Origin: Halanaerobiales bacterium
GTDB taxonomy: Bacteria > Bacillota > Halanaerobiia > Halanaerobiales > M55B127
DNA length: 13,555 nt
Reading direction: 5' to 3'
Assembly (NCBI GenBank): GCA_021736965.1
Contig: JAIPEV010000032.1
Location: 1 to 13,555, forward strand
This document shows positions 6,983 to 13,555 of the stretch, piece after piece. Below the pieces are notes generated by a model, which did not search any database, was not told where the DNA came from, and worked only from the letters and a program-made list of their open reading frames with translations. A program made the translations under genes and the position numbers. Positions within the stretch are counted from its first letter, which is position 1, and every line of letters starts with the position of its first letter.

Positions 6983-8542
6983 TTGAGATTATGGAAAGAT
7001 AATATGTTTCATCTCGCAAAAATTATTATACTTAGTATTCTTGACGCATTGGCAGTATGGAGTGCCACAATTTTATTTACTGAACATAAGTTTATATTTT
7101 TAATAATCTTAATATTTATAACCATAATTATTAACTACATTTATTTATCAAAAAAAGCATATCCACTCCGTTATATTCTACCCGGTACCTTTTTCATGAT
7201 ACTATTAGTAGTTTATCCTATAATATATACAGTTTATGTTTCTTTTACCAATTATGGTACTGGAAATATTTTAACGAAAGATCAGGTTATAGAACAACTT
7301 GAAAATAAATATTATCTTCCTGAAAATACACAGGACTTTAGCTTTAATGCTTATAAAATACCTGATCAAAATAAATATGCAGTACTACTTGATAAAGATG
7401 ATAATGGTTATTTATTAGGGATAGATCAACAAATAGAAGAAATAACAGATAACGATCCTAGATTAACTGATAAAAACAATGATGGGACTTTTGATCAGAT
7501 AAATGATTATCAAATTCTTTCAAGAGCTAATTTAATTAAAAGTTTATCACAATTACAGAACATTGAGTATCAGTACAAAGATAATATTTTAAAAATGAAA
7601 AGTATTTCTTTGTTTTCTCTATATAGACAACAGTATAAATATATTTCAGCTGAGGACAAAATTCATGATATAAAAAATGATATATTCTATACACCAGCTG
7701 ATGGATCATTTGCGTCCCCATCAGGTGAAAAACTACTACCAGGTTATAGATCTTTTTTGGGTTGGAAAAATTATATAAAACTTTTTACCGACGATCGTGT
7801 TTCAACTCCATTTTTAAGGGTTTTTATTTGGACATTTGAATGGGCAATAATAAGTGTACTTTCCACTTTTGCACTTGGCCTCTTTATGGCAATTCTTCTA
7901 AATGATAATGAACTAAGATTTAGAAAATTTTATCGTATAATATTGATCTTGCCCTATGCCTTACCTGCTTTTATATCTGTCTTAATATGGAGAGGATTAT
8001 TAAATACTGAGGTTGGTGTCGTAAATCAAATCTTACAAACATTATCTATAGATAAAATACCATGGTTACAAAGTGTTTTTTGGTCAAGATTTGCTTTAAT
8101 AATAATTAACTTATGGTTAGGTTTCCCTTATATGATGCTGATCAGTTTAGGTGCATTACAAAGTATTTCTGGTGACCTTTATGAAGCAGCTGCAATTGAT
8201 GGAGCAACCCCTTTTCAAAGATTTAGATATATTACTTTACCACTTATATTGGTCAGTCTAGGCCCATTATTAATATCTTCTTTCGCCTTTAATTTTAACA
8301 ACTTTAATGTGATTTACTTATTTAATGAAGGTGGTCCACCTATTGTAGGAGCACAGACTCCAGCTGGTGGTACAGATATTTTAATTTCCTATACTTACCG
8401 GCTATCTTTTGAAAGTGGACGGGGATCAGACTTTGGACTAGCTAGTGCAGTAAGTATCTTAATATTTATGATTACTGCGGTTATTACCTGGTTTAACTTT
8501 AAGTATACAGGAGCCTTAGAGGAGGTAAAAGAAAATGTATAG
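6983..8542 (+). CDS. malF: Maltodextrin ABC transporter permease MalF
   Basis: Inner-membrane permease subunit that pairs with MalG. The start is TTG at 6983 with AAGGAGG eight bases upstream. The 519-residue product has the enteric MalF plan: three hydrophobic segments in the first ~90 residues (about 13-33, 36-55, 64-86), a large extracytoplasmic P2-type domain (about 90-275) beginning SFTNYGTGN and ending GWKNYIKLFTDD, then five more hydrophobic segments. The EAA loop that docks the ATPase is LYEAAAIDGATPFQRF with the glycine at residue 407. SFAFNFNNFNVIYL and DFGLASAVSILIF match E. coli MalF closely. Within P2, DKDDNG (137-142) and DKNNDGTFDQIND (163-175) look like calcium-binding loops. 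The stop codon overlaps the malG start by 8 bases, which suggests translational coupling. Confidence 0.95.
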   Translation: MRLWKDNMFHLAKIIILSILDALAVWSATILFTEHKFIFLIILIFITIIINYIYLSKKAYPLRYILPGTFFMILLVVYPIIYTVYVSFTNYGTGNILTKDQVIEQLENKYYLPENTQDFSFNAYKIPDQNKYAVLLDKDDNGYLLGIDQQIEEITDNDPRLTDKNNDGTFDQINDYQILSRANLIKSLSQLQNIEYQYKDNILKMKSISLFSLYRQQYKYISAEDKIHDIKNDIFYTPADGSFASPSGEKLLPGYRSFLGWKNYIKLFTDDRVSTPFLRVFIWTFEWAIISVLSTFALGLFMAILLNDNELRFRKFYRIILILPYALPAFISVLIWRGLLNTEVGVVNQILQTLSIDKIPWLQSVFWSRFALIIINLWLGFPYMMLISLGALQSISGDLYEAAAIDGATPFQRFRYITLPLILVSLGPLLISSFAFNFNNFNVIYLFNEGGPPIVGAQTPAGGTDILISYTYRLSFESGRGSDFGLASAVSILIFMITAVITWFNFKYTGALEEVKENV

Positions 8543-9392
8543 AACTAGAGATACTAAAACAAAAATATTTAAACACTTGGTAATATGGATAGTAATAGCA
8601 TTTGCTTTATTTCCTTTATTATGGACATTATCTGCAGCTCTAAATCCAGCTAATACTTTAATAAATCAAAAATTAATACCAGATAAAGCTAGTTTTGATA
8701 ATATAAAGTATTTATTTAATAATGATCAACATCCCTTTCCTATCTGGATCTGGAATAGTGTTAAGATCTCATTAATTACTGCTGTAATTGCAGTTAGTAT
8801 GACAGCATTAGCTGCTTATCCGTTTTCTCGATTTAGGTTTAAAGGTAGAAGAAAGGGATTATTTATCATCTTATTAATTCAAATTTTCCCTCAAATGCTA
8901 GCAATGGTTGCAATATATCTTCTCTTTTTAAATATACAGGAAGTGTTACCCGCTTTTGGTTTAAACACACACCCAGCTATAATTACTATTTACTTAGGTG
9001 GGGCAATAGGTGTCAATACCTGGTTAATGAAAGGATATCTAGATACAATACCCTCTTCTTTAGAGGAAGCAGCTTATATTGATGGAGCAAGTAAATTTCA
9101 GGCTTTCTATAAAATAATATTACCATTAGCAAGACCTATTTTAGCTGTTTTATTTGTTCTACAGTTTATTGCAACTTATTCTGAATATATTTTAGCAAGT
9201 ATAATTTTAAACTCTAATCAAAAGTTTACTTTAGCAGTTGGGTTACATCTATTTATTTCAGATATGTATGCCAATAGATGGGGAGTATTCTCAGCTGCAG
9301 CATTAATTGGAGCCTTACCAATAATTATATTATTTATGATGGTTCAAAAATATATTGTTCATGGATTAATTAGTGGGGCAGTTAAAGGTTAA
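8535..9392 (+). CDS. malG: Maltodextrin ABC transporter permease MalG
   Basis: Second permease subunit of the maltodextrin importer. The 285-residue product begins at an ATG inside the end of malF (8-base overlap) with GGAGG at 8520-8524. It has about six hydrophobic segments, starting with LVIWIVIAFALFPLLW (15-30). The EAA loop is SSLEEAAYIDGASKFQAF (Glu178, Gly184), and the C-terminus ends GLISGAVKG, nearly the same as E. coli MalG (GLTAGGVKG). QIFPQMLAMVAIYLLF and FTLAVGLHLF are also MalG-like. The operon encodes no ATPase, so a shared MalK/MsmX-type ATPase must be supplied from elsewhere in the genome. Confidence 0.95.
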   Translation: MYRTRDTKTKIFKHLVIWIVIAFALFPLLWTLSAALNPANTLINQKLIPDKASFDNIKYLFNNDQHPFPIWIWNSVKISLITAVIAVSMTALAAYPFSRFRFKGRRKGLFIILLIQIFPQMLAMVAIYLLFLNIQEVLPAFGLNTHPAIITIYLGGAIGVNTWLMKGYLDTIPSSLEEAAYIDGASKFQAFYKIILPLARPILAVLFVLQFIATYSEYILASIILNSNQKFTLAVGLHLFISDMYANRWGVFSAAALIGALPIIILFMMVQKYIVHGLISGAVKG

Positions 9393-9411
9393 TAATAGGA
9401 AGGTGTAAAAT

Positions 9412-11172
9412 ATGAATAAAGCAGCAGTATATCATGAAAGTATAGCTAATTTTACTTATCCTCTTGATGATCAAACCCTGCGAATCAAACTGATCACTGC
9501 AAAAAATGATTTAAAAAGGGCTACTATTATTTATGGACCTAAGTTTGATAACTATAAAGATCCTTTTTACAATAAGGAGATGAAAGTTGATGCTACTGAT
9601 CAAACTCATGACTATTTTGGTGTAAAAATTAAGTTATCAGACCCAAGATTTAGATACCATTTTCTACTTGAAGACTATCAAGATAATAAATACTGGTACA
9701 ATGAAAAAGGATTTTTTAAAAATAGACCAAGAGGTCATGAATCTGGGTTTTTCCAGTTTCCTATTATTACTGAATGGGAAAAATTCAAAAGACCAGAGTG
9801 GTTTAATAAAGCAGTTATTTACCAAATCTTTCCTGATAGATTTTTTAATAGTAATAAATCAAGTGATCCTAATCAAGTAACTAAATGGGGCAAATTACCT
9901 GATCATGATTCTTTTTATGGCGGAGATTTAGAGGGGATCATAAAAAAGCTTGACTATATTGCTGATCTTGGTATAGATACTATTTATCTTACTCCTATTT
10001 TTGAATCAAAATCTAATCATAAGTATAATATCAAAAATTACCTTAAAATAGATCAGCAGTTTGGTGATCTTGATACTTTAAAAGAACTAGTTAATGCATT
10101 ACATCAAAAAGATATGAAAATAATCTTAGATGCAGTTTTTAATCACTGTGATATTAATTTTTTTGCTTTTCAAGATCTAATTAATTATGGTGAAAAATCA
10201 AAGTATAAAGACTGGTTTATTTATCAATCACTTCCTATAAAAACAGACTATCCAATAAACTATACAACATTTGCTACACAGGAAAAATCAATGCCTAAAT
10301 TAAATACTGACAATCCAGAAGTACAAGATTATTTACTGGAGGTTGTTGAGTATTGGATGACCAAAATAAAGATAGATGGTTGGAGATTGGATGTAGCAGA
10401 TGAAGTAAATATGGACTTTTGGAGTAAGTTTAGAAAAAAGGTTAAAAGTATTAATCCTAAGTCAGTTATTATTGGCGAGATATGGCATAGTGCCAAAAAA
10501 TGGCTAAGAGGTGATAGATTTGATACAGTAATGAACTACCCCTTTAATTGGGCTGTAATTAATTTTTTTGGTAGTAATGAAATAGGGGTTGATAAGTTTT
10601 CTTCTCTAATTATAAAAAACTATTATCATTATCGAGAAGATACAAGTAATACACTTTTAAACTTATTATCAAGTCATGATATACCCCGTATCTATGAATA
10701 CTGCAAAACAGAAAAACAACTTAAATTAGCAATACTTTTTTTATTAACTTTTCCTGGAACTCCAATGATTTATTATGGAGATGAGCTAGGTTTAAAGGGA
10801 GGTGAAGATCCTGATAATAGGAGATGCATGCCCTGGGATAGGGTTAATAAAAATAATAATATACTATCATATTATAAAAAGATTATCAGAATTCGAAATA
10901 AATTAAACCCCTTATCATTAGGAGACTTTCATTTCATTTTAAAAGATGAAGCAAAAAATACAGTAGTCTTTAAAAGAAGGCATAAAAATAAAACTATATA
11001 TATTGCTATTAATAACTCACACATATCACAGAATATTGAATTCATAGTAAACCAATGCGGTAAATACAAGGACATTCTTAATGAAAATATACTTAAAACA
11101 AATAATAAATCATTACCGATAAAATTAAAACCCTTTGAAGGTAAAATAATTACTTGTCCTTTGACTAAATAA
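9412..11172 (+). CDS. Neopullulanase/cyclomaltodextrinase-type GH13 enzyme
   Basis: Cytoplasmic alpha-glucan hydrolase; no signal peptide is present, so it should act on maltodextrins brought in by MalEFG. The 586 residues contain an N-terminal CBM34-like beta domain (about 1-120), the GH13 barrel (about 130-490) and a C-terminal beta domain. GH13 regions: DAVFNHC (240-246), GWRLDVADEV with nucleophile Asp327, GEIWH with acid/base Glu356, and SSHDIPR with His422 and Asp423. Region V is MPKLN (294-298), the signature of subfamily GH13_20 (neopullulanase, cyclomaltodextrinase, maltogenic amylase). These activities cannot be told apart by eye. HKYNIKNY (203-210) has Asn where most members have Asp (HKYDTADY-like). 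AGGAAGGTG precedes the ATG, 19 bases after malG, so it belongs to the operon. No convincing terminator follows. Confidence 0.93.
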   Translation: MNKAAVYHESIANFTYPLDDQTLRIKLITAKNDLKRATIIYGPKFDNYKDPFYNKEMKVDATDQTHDYFGVKIKLSDPRFRYHFLLEDYQDNKYWYNEKGFFKNRPRGHESGFFQFPIITEWEKFKRPEWFNKAVIYQIFPDRFFNSNKSSDPNQVTKWGKLPDHDSFYGGDLEGIIKKLDYIADLGIDTIYLTPIFESKSNHKYNIKNYLKIDQQFGDLDTLKELVNALHQKDMKIILDAVFNHCDINFFAFQDLINYGEKSKYKDWFIYQSLPIKTDYPINYTTFATQEKSMPKLNTDNPEVQDYLLEVVEYWMTKIKIDGWRLDVADEVNMDFWSKFRKKVKSINPKSVIIGEIWHSAKKWLRGDRFDTVMNYPFNWAVINFFGSNEIGVDKFSSLIIKNYYHYREDTSNTLLNLLSSHDIPRIYEYCKTEKQLKLAILFLLTFPGTPMIYYGDELGLKGGEDPDNRRCMPWDRVNKNNNILSYYKKIIRIRNKLNPLSLGDFHFILKDEAKNTVVFKRRHKNKTIYIAINNSHISQNIEFIVNQCGKYKDILNENILKTNNKSLPIKLKPFEGKIITCPLTK

Positions 11173-11461
11173 CATAAAAAAAAACAAAAAGTTGATTTTT
11201 ATTCTTTTACAATTTATTTAAATATATGGGTTTACATCTTCATCAAAATCTTTTAATGATATATTTTTTGAGTAGAAAATAAAGCAGAAAGTAGTACAAA
11301 TATTTTTCTCCTTGTCATAAGCAATTTTTTGTTGGTTATCTATATGTTAATCGATATACTTTCTATTCAAAATGACCATAAATCATTTAATTTATAATAA
11401 TCTTTTTAATCTTTTTTGACATATTTTTAAATCATCTTAATCATTAATTTAAGGGGGTTGT
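11173..11461. other. AT-rich intergenic region without a clear gene
   Basis: This 289-base stretch separates the mal operon from the GNAT gene. I see no RNA gene, mobile element or strong terminator. A TATAAT lies at 11393-11398 without a good -35 box, and a TTGACA at 11416-11421 lacks a good -10 and would place the start on the ribosome site. On the minus strand 11346-11218 is open for 42 codons and ends NISLKDFDEDVNPYI, but it has no ATG/GTG/TTG start and a stop directly upstream; it may be chance or a gene remnant. Confidence 0.5.
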
Positions 11462-11986
11462 ATTAAAATAGTAATACTTACTGAAAGATTAAAACTTATT
11501 GCCTTAAAAGAACAAGATCTCAAAGATTCAATAACAAATTTAGAAAAGTTTTATAAGGAAAATAATCTAAAATCAAAAAACAATCAACTCTCAGAATTAA
11601 TGATAAGAATTTATGATATCAAACTTTCCAATATAAAAAAAGATCCTGAAAATTACTTATTTTATACTTACTGGTTGATCGTAAAAAAAACGACTAATGA
11701 AAAAATGGGTAGTTTAGGATTTAAAGATACCCCTGATAATAAGAAGTCTATAGAAGTCGGATATGGTATTAATAAAAAATTTAGGTGTGAAGGGTATGTA
11801 ACTGAAGCACTATTAAGCTTTTTAAATTGGTCTTTTAAACAAAATATAAATCCAATAAATACAGTTGTAGCTAAGACAAATCAAAACAACTTAGCCTCGC
11901 AACGAGTTTTGAAAAATACAGGTTTTAAACATATTAAATTCGAAAAAGAATTAATGATTTTTAAAAAAGAAAATGATATTAAATAA
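11462..11986 (+). CDS. GNAT (RimJ/RimL-like) N-acetyltransferase, non-standard start
   Basis: Predicted acetyl-CoA-dependent acetyltransferase; substrate unknown. Core features: EVGYGINKKFRCEGYVTEAL (97-116) is beta-4 plus the acetyl-CoA pyrophosphate loop (RCEGYV), and NNLASQRVLKNTGF (142-155) is the C-terminal motif of this family. The first ATG in frame is at 11600, but it has no ribosome site and would remove 46 residues that clearly match the family N-terminus (KIVILTERLKLIALKEQDL). Upstream of 11600 the frame is open back to a TAA at 11450-11452 and contains no ATG, GTG or TTG. An AAGGGGG at 11451-11457 precedes an ATT at 11462 (4 bases) and an ATA at 11468 (10 bases). I annotate from the ATT, giving 174 residues, the usual length. 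The gene may use a rare start, carry a decayed start codon, or reflect a sequencing error. Confidence 0.75.
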   Translation: MKIVILTERLKLIALKEQDLKDSITNLEKFYKENNLKSKNNQLSELMIRIYDIKLSNIKKDPENYLFYTYWLIVKKTTNEKMGSLGFKDTPDNKKSIEVGYGINKKFRCEGYVTEALLSFLNWSFKQNINPINTVVAKTNQNNLASQRVLKNTGFKHIKFEKELMIFKKENDIK

Positions 11987-12013
11987 TAAAATTGCATATA
12001 TAAACTGATCTAC

Positions 12014-12042
12014 TTGACATAAAATATTTATAATAATATACT
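12014..12042 (+). promoter_or_regulatory. Promoter of tRNA-Arg
   Basis: TTGACA (12014-12019), a 17-base spacer and TATACT (12037-12042) form a near-consensus promoter. The predicted start, about 12049, is only a few bases before the tRNA, as expected for a tRNA transcribed on its own. Confidence 0.82.
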
Positions 12043-12052
12043 AAAAAAGAGT

Positions 12053-12129
12053 GGGGCTATAGCTCAGTTGGATAGAGCGACAGATTCCTAATCTGTAGGT
12101 CACAGGTTCAAATCCTGTTAGCCCTACCA
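12053..12129 (+). tRNA. tRNA-Arg (anticodon CCT)
   Basis: A 77-base tRNA with an encoded CCA end. The acceptor arms GGGGCTA and TAGCCCT pair over 7 positions with a G-U first pair. The D arm is GCTC/GAGC, the anticodon arm ACAGA/TCTGT around the loop TTCCTAA (anticodon CCT, reading AGG), and the T arm ACAGG/CCTGT around TTCAAAT. The discriminator base is A. It ends three bases before the stop codon of the convergent PD40 gene, so there is no room for a separate terminator before that gene. Confidence 0.97.
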
Positions 12130-12132
12130 TCT

Positions 12133-13083
12133 TTAATTTGACCACTTCGGATAATTGTCCTGGTATAAATTTTCTGTAACCCTTTTAGTTTTGTTATCTG
12201 ACAAATCCATTATATGAATTTCTGCATACTTCCTTCTTAAAAATCTATTATCATATTTGATAAAGGCTATTTTCTTTCCATCTGGTGAAAAACTAGGGTA
12301 TCCTTCATATAGATTATTATTAGTAATCCTTCTCAAATTTGACCCATCCACCTCAGCCATAAATATTTCTTTATTGCCATCAATATGAGTTGTAAACACT
12401 ATTTTTTCTCCATCATATGACCAATCTGCATAACCACCATCAAAAAATGATTTTTCTATTAATTTCTCAAGATTACTACCATCTCTATCCATAATATAAA
12501 TATCCGCATTAATTCCCTTATCAGATCTAAAAACTATCTTTTTGCCATCTGGTGACCAGGTTGGGTATTCATTATGAATCTTATAGTCTGCAGCTGTAAG
12601 TTTTTGTAAGTTAGTACCATCAGTATCAATTGTATATATATCTTTCCTTTCATTATGCCAGGCACTAAATGCTATCTTTTGACCATCCGGTGACCAAGCT
12701 GGATAATCTAATGAGGTTTTCAAATTAGTAAGCTGCTTTACATCTTTTCCATTGATATTCATTATATAAATTTCTTTATTCCCTGTTCGATTCGAGATAA
12801 AAACTATCTTTGAATTATCGGGAGACCAGTCAGCTTGTTCATCATTATAACTATTATTTGTTATTATTTTTTCATTACTTCCGTCAATATTAATAATAGC
12901 TATTTCTTTGTAACCTTTTCTTAAAGTAGTAAATAATATTTTTTCTTCAATTTCATTTTTCTCTAAAACAAGTTCTTCTTTTTTATTATAATCTATCTGT
13001 GTTACAATATATGAGGCAGCAATTACAAATAATATTACTACAACTAAAAGTATAATACTTCCCTTTAACTCCTTGAATACCAA
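12133..13083 (-). CDS. Membrane-anchored PD40 (TolB-like) beta-propeller protein
   Basis: Function unknown; beta-propellers of this kind usually bind proteins or ligands outside the cytoplasm. The start is TTG at 13083, six bases after GGGAGGGG. Residues 8-27 are one hydrophobic segment (GSIILLVVVILFVIAASYIV), a signal anchor or uncleaved signal, so the rest should lie outside the inner membrane. Five PD40 motifs follow: DWSPDNSKIVF (85-95), AWSPDGQKIAF (129-139), TWSPDGKKIVF (175-185), DWSYDGEKIVF (220-230) and SFSPDGKKIAF (264-274), alternating with strands of the type IYIMDRDGSN. The C-terminus stops at YPKWSN, half a sixth motif, and the N-terminal strand EEKILF (46-51) can complete it, giving a six-bladed ring closed by both ends. 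Although it resembles the TolB propeller, it lacks TolB's N-terminal domain and Tol-Pal neighbours, so I do not name it tolB. Confidence 0.85.
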   Translation of the reverse strand: MVFKELKGSIILLVVVILFVIAASYIVTQIDYNKKEELVLEKNEIEEKILFTTLRKGYKEIAIINIDGSNEKIITNNSYNDEQADWSPDNSKIVFISNRTGNKEIYIMNINGKDVKQLTNLKTSLDYPAWSPDGQKIAFSAWHNERKDIYTIDTDGTNLQKLTAADYKIHNEYPTWSPDGKKIVFRSDKGINADIYIMDRDGSNLEKLIEKSFFDGGYADWSYDGEKIVFTTHIDGNKEIFMAEVDGSNLRRITNNNLYEGYPSFSPDGKKIAFIKYDNRFLRRKYAEIHIMDLSDNKTKRVTENLYQDNYPKWSN

Positions 13084-13149
13084 TATTTTCCCCTCCCATT
13101 ATAAAAAGCCATTTATTTGTCACATTATAACATTGATTATAACTAAATT

Positions 13150-13178
13150 AAAAAAATTTTCTTAACGGGAATTAAAAA
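13150..13178 (-). terminator. Possible weak terminator after the methyltransferase gene
   Basis: On the minus strand TTTTTAA (13178-13172) and TTAAGAA (13165-13159) pair over 7 bp around TTCCCG, followed by AA and a run of seven T. It overlaps the stop codon of the methyltransferase-like gene. The stem is AT-only apart from one G-U pair, so it may be inefficient. Confidence 0.4.
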
Positions 13179-13555
13179 TATTTAAGATAAAAGGTTTACT
13201 TATTAACCAGCTTATCTTAATAGTACTTTGTTTAATGATATTTTTTTTATAATCTCTTTTAAGAGCAACAAAATGTACCCTGTCATTAGTTTTATTACCT
13301 TTTTTAAATGTAAAAGACTTATATATATCTATTTTTTTGAATCCAGCTGTCTTTAATGCACTTTTAATTCTATAAAATTTGTAACCTTTTTCTACATGTT
13401 TTTCACTATAGCTTTTCTTGTTTTGATTAACATTAATATTTATATTCAAACTTACTATCCATTTATGTGCATCTTGATCAACAATATCTTCCCAATAACA
13501 AATATAATTATCTCCATTAATTTTTTTTGTACCTTCAGTCAAATGCATCAATCTA
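13162..13555 (-). CDS. Probable SAM-dependent methyltransferase, C-terminal part
   Basis: Only the 3' end of this gene is in the window. The frame is open to the right edge, so the TTG and ATG codons near 13551 are probably internal. About 131 residues are visible. The layout fits the C-terminal half of class I (Rossmann-fold) methyltransferases: HLTEGTKKINGDNYICYWEDI, the repeated polar strands WIVSLNININV, SYSEKHVEKGYKFYRIKSAL, then AGFKKIDIYKSFTF and DRVHFVALKRD as the last strands. The SAM-binding GxGxG loop would lie beyond the window, so the call rests on the C-terminal pattern alone. A basic tail of about 27 residues (KNIIKQSTIKISWLISK and onward) extends past the usual end of the fold. 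The PD40 gene lies 78 bases downstream on the same strand, with a possible weak terminator between them. Confidence 0.65.
   Translation of the reverse strand, partial: RLMHLTEGTKKINGDNYICYWEDIVDQDAHKWIVSLNININVNQNKKSYSEKHVEKGYKFYRIKSALKTAGFKKIDIYKSFTFKKGNKTNDRVHFVALKRDYKKNIIKQSTIKISWLISKPFILNIFNSR

Noticed and set aside
7536..7721. Minus-strand open frame inside malF
   Set aside because: Antisense shadow of the P2 loop region of malF; short and featureless.
9668..9880. 70-codon plus-strand frame inside the amylase gene
   Set aside because: Overlaps the CBM34/GH13 junction in another frame; the GH13 frame is clearly the real one.
11173..11215. A/T-rich weak hairpin as terminator of the mal operon
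   Set aside because: The best pairing is only about five A-T pairs around GTTGA with no clean T run; not enough to call a terminator.
1..13555. CRISPR array, insertion sequence, phage or toxin-antitoxin system
   Set aside because: No regularly spaced direct repeats, transposase or integrase frames, or paired small genes are visible; the window reads as ordinary core metabolism.

Overview
The window is AT-rich (roughly 30% G+C by eye) and looks like chromosomal DNA of an anaerobic fermentative Firmicute. Three things point to a diderm lineage such as the Halanaerobiales. There is a T-box leader. The sugar-binding protein has a signal peptide with no lipobox cysteine, although monoderm Firmicutes normally make it a lipoprotein. 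The MalF protein carries the large periplasmic P2-type loop seen in enteric MalF. The assignment to an order is inference; the genes themselves read clearly.

Left part, minus strand (1-4067): valS (valyl-tRNA synthetase, its last ~55 codons lie beyond the left edge) is preceded by a complete T-box leader with a GUC valine specifier and an intrinsic terminator. Its promoter sits on the last codons of the upstream gene, a pyrophosphate-type phosphofructokinase. A short divergent intergenic region separates this block from the plus-strand genes.

Middle, plus strand (4194-11172): a tryptophanase is followed by a maltodextrin uptake and degradation operon: binding protein (malE), two permeases (malF, malG; their reading frames overlap by 8 bases) and a cytoplasmic neopullulanase/cyclomaltodextrinase. 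A strong terminator between malE and malF probably lets malE be made in excess. A second terminator-like hairpin lies in the malE leader. No ATPase (MalK/MsmX) is encoded here, so one must come from elsewhere. Imported maltodextrins would be hydrolysed to glucose and maltose in the cytoplasm and feed glycolysis, where the PPi-type phosphofructokinase acts.

Right part (11173-13555): a 289-base gap with no convincing gene, a GNAT acetyltransferase whose full-length frame lacks any ATG/GTG/TTG start, a tRNA-Arg(CCT) with its own near-consensus promoter, then on the minus strand a membrane-anchored six-bladed PD40 beta-propeller protein and the C-terminal part of a probable SAM-dependent methyltransferase running off the right edge.

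I see no CRISPR array, insertion sequence, phage gene or clearly novel multi-gene system. The most useful second-look items are regulatory (T-box, malE leader hairpin, promoters placed on stop codons), the start-codon-less GNAT gene, and the tryptophanase that is partly tyrosine phenol-lyase-like in sequence but has tryptophanase-type specificity residues.
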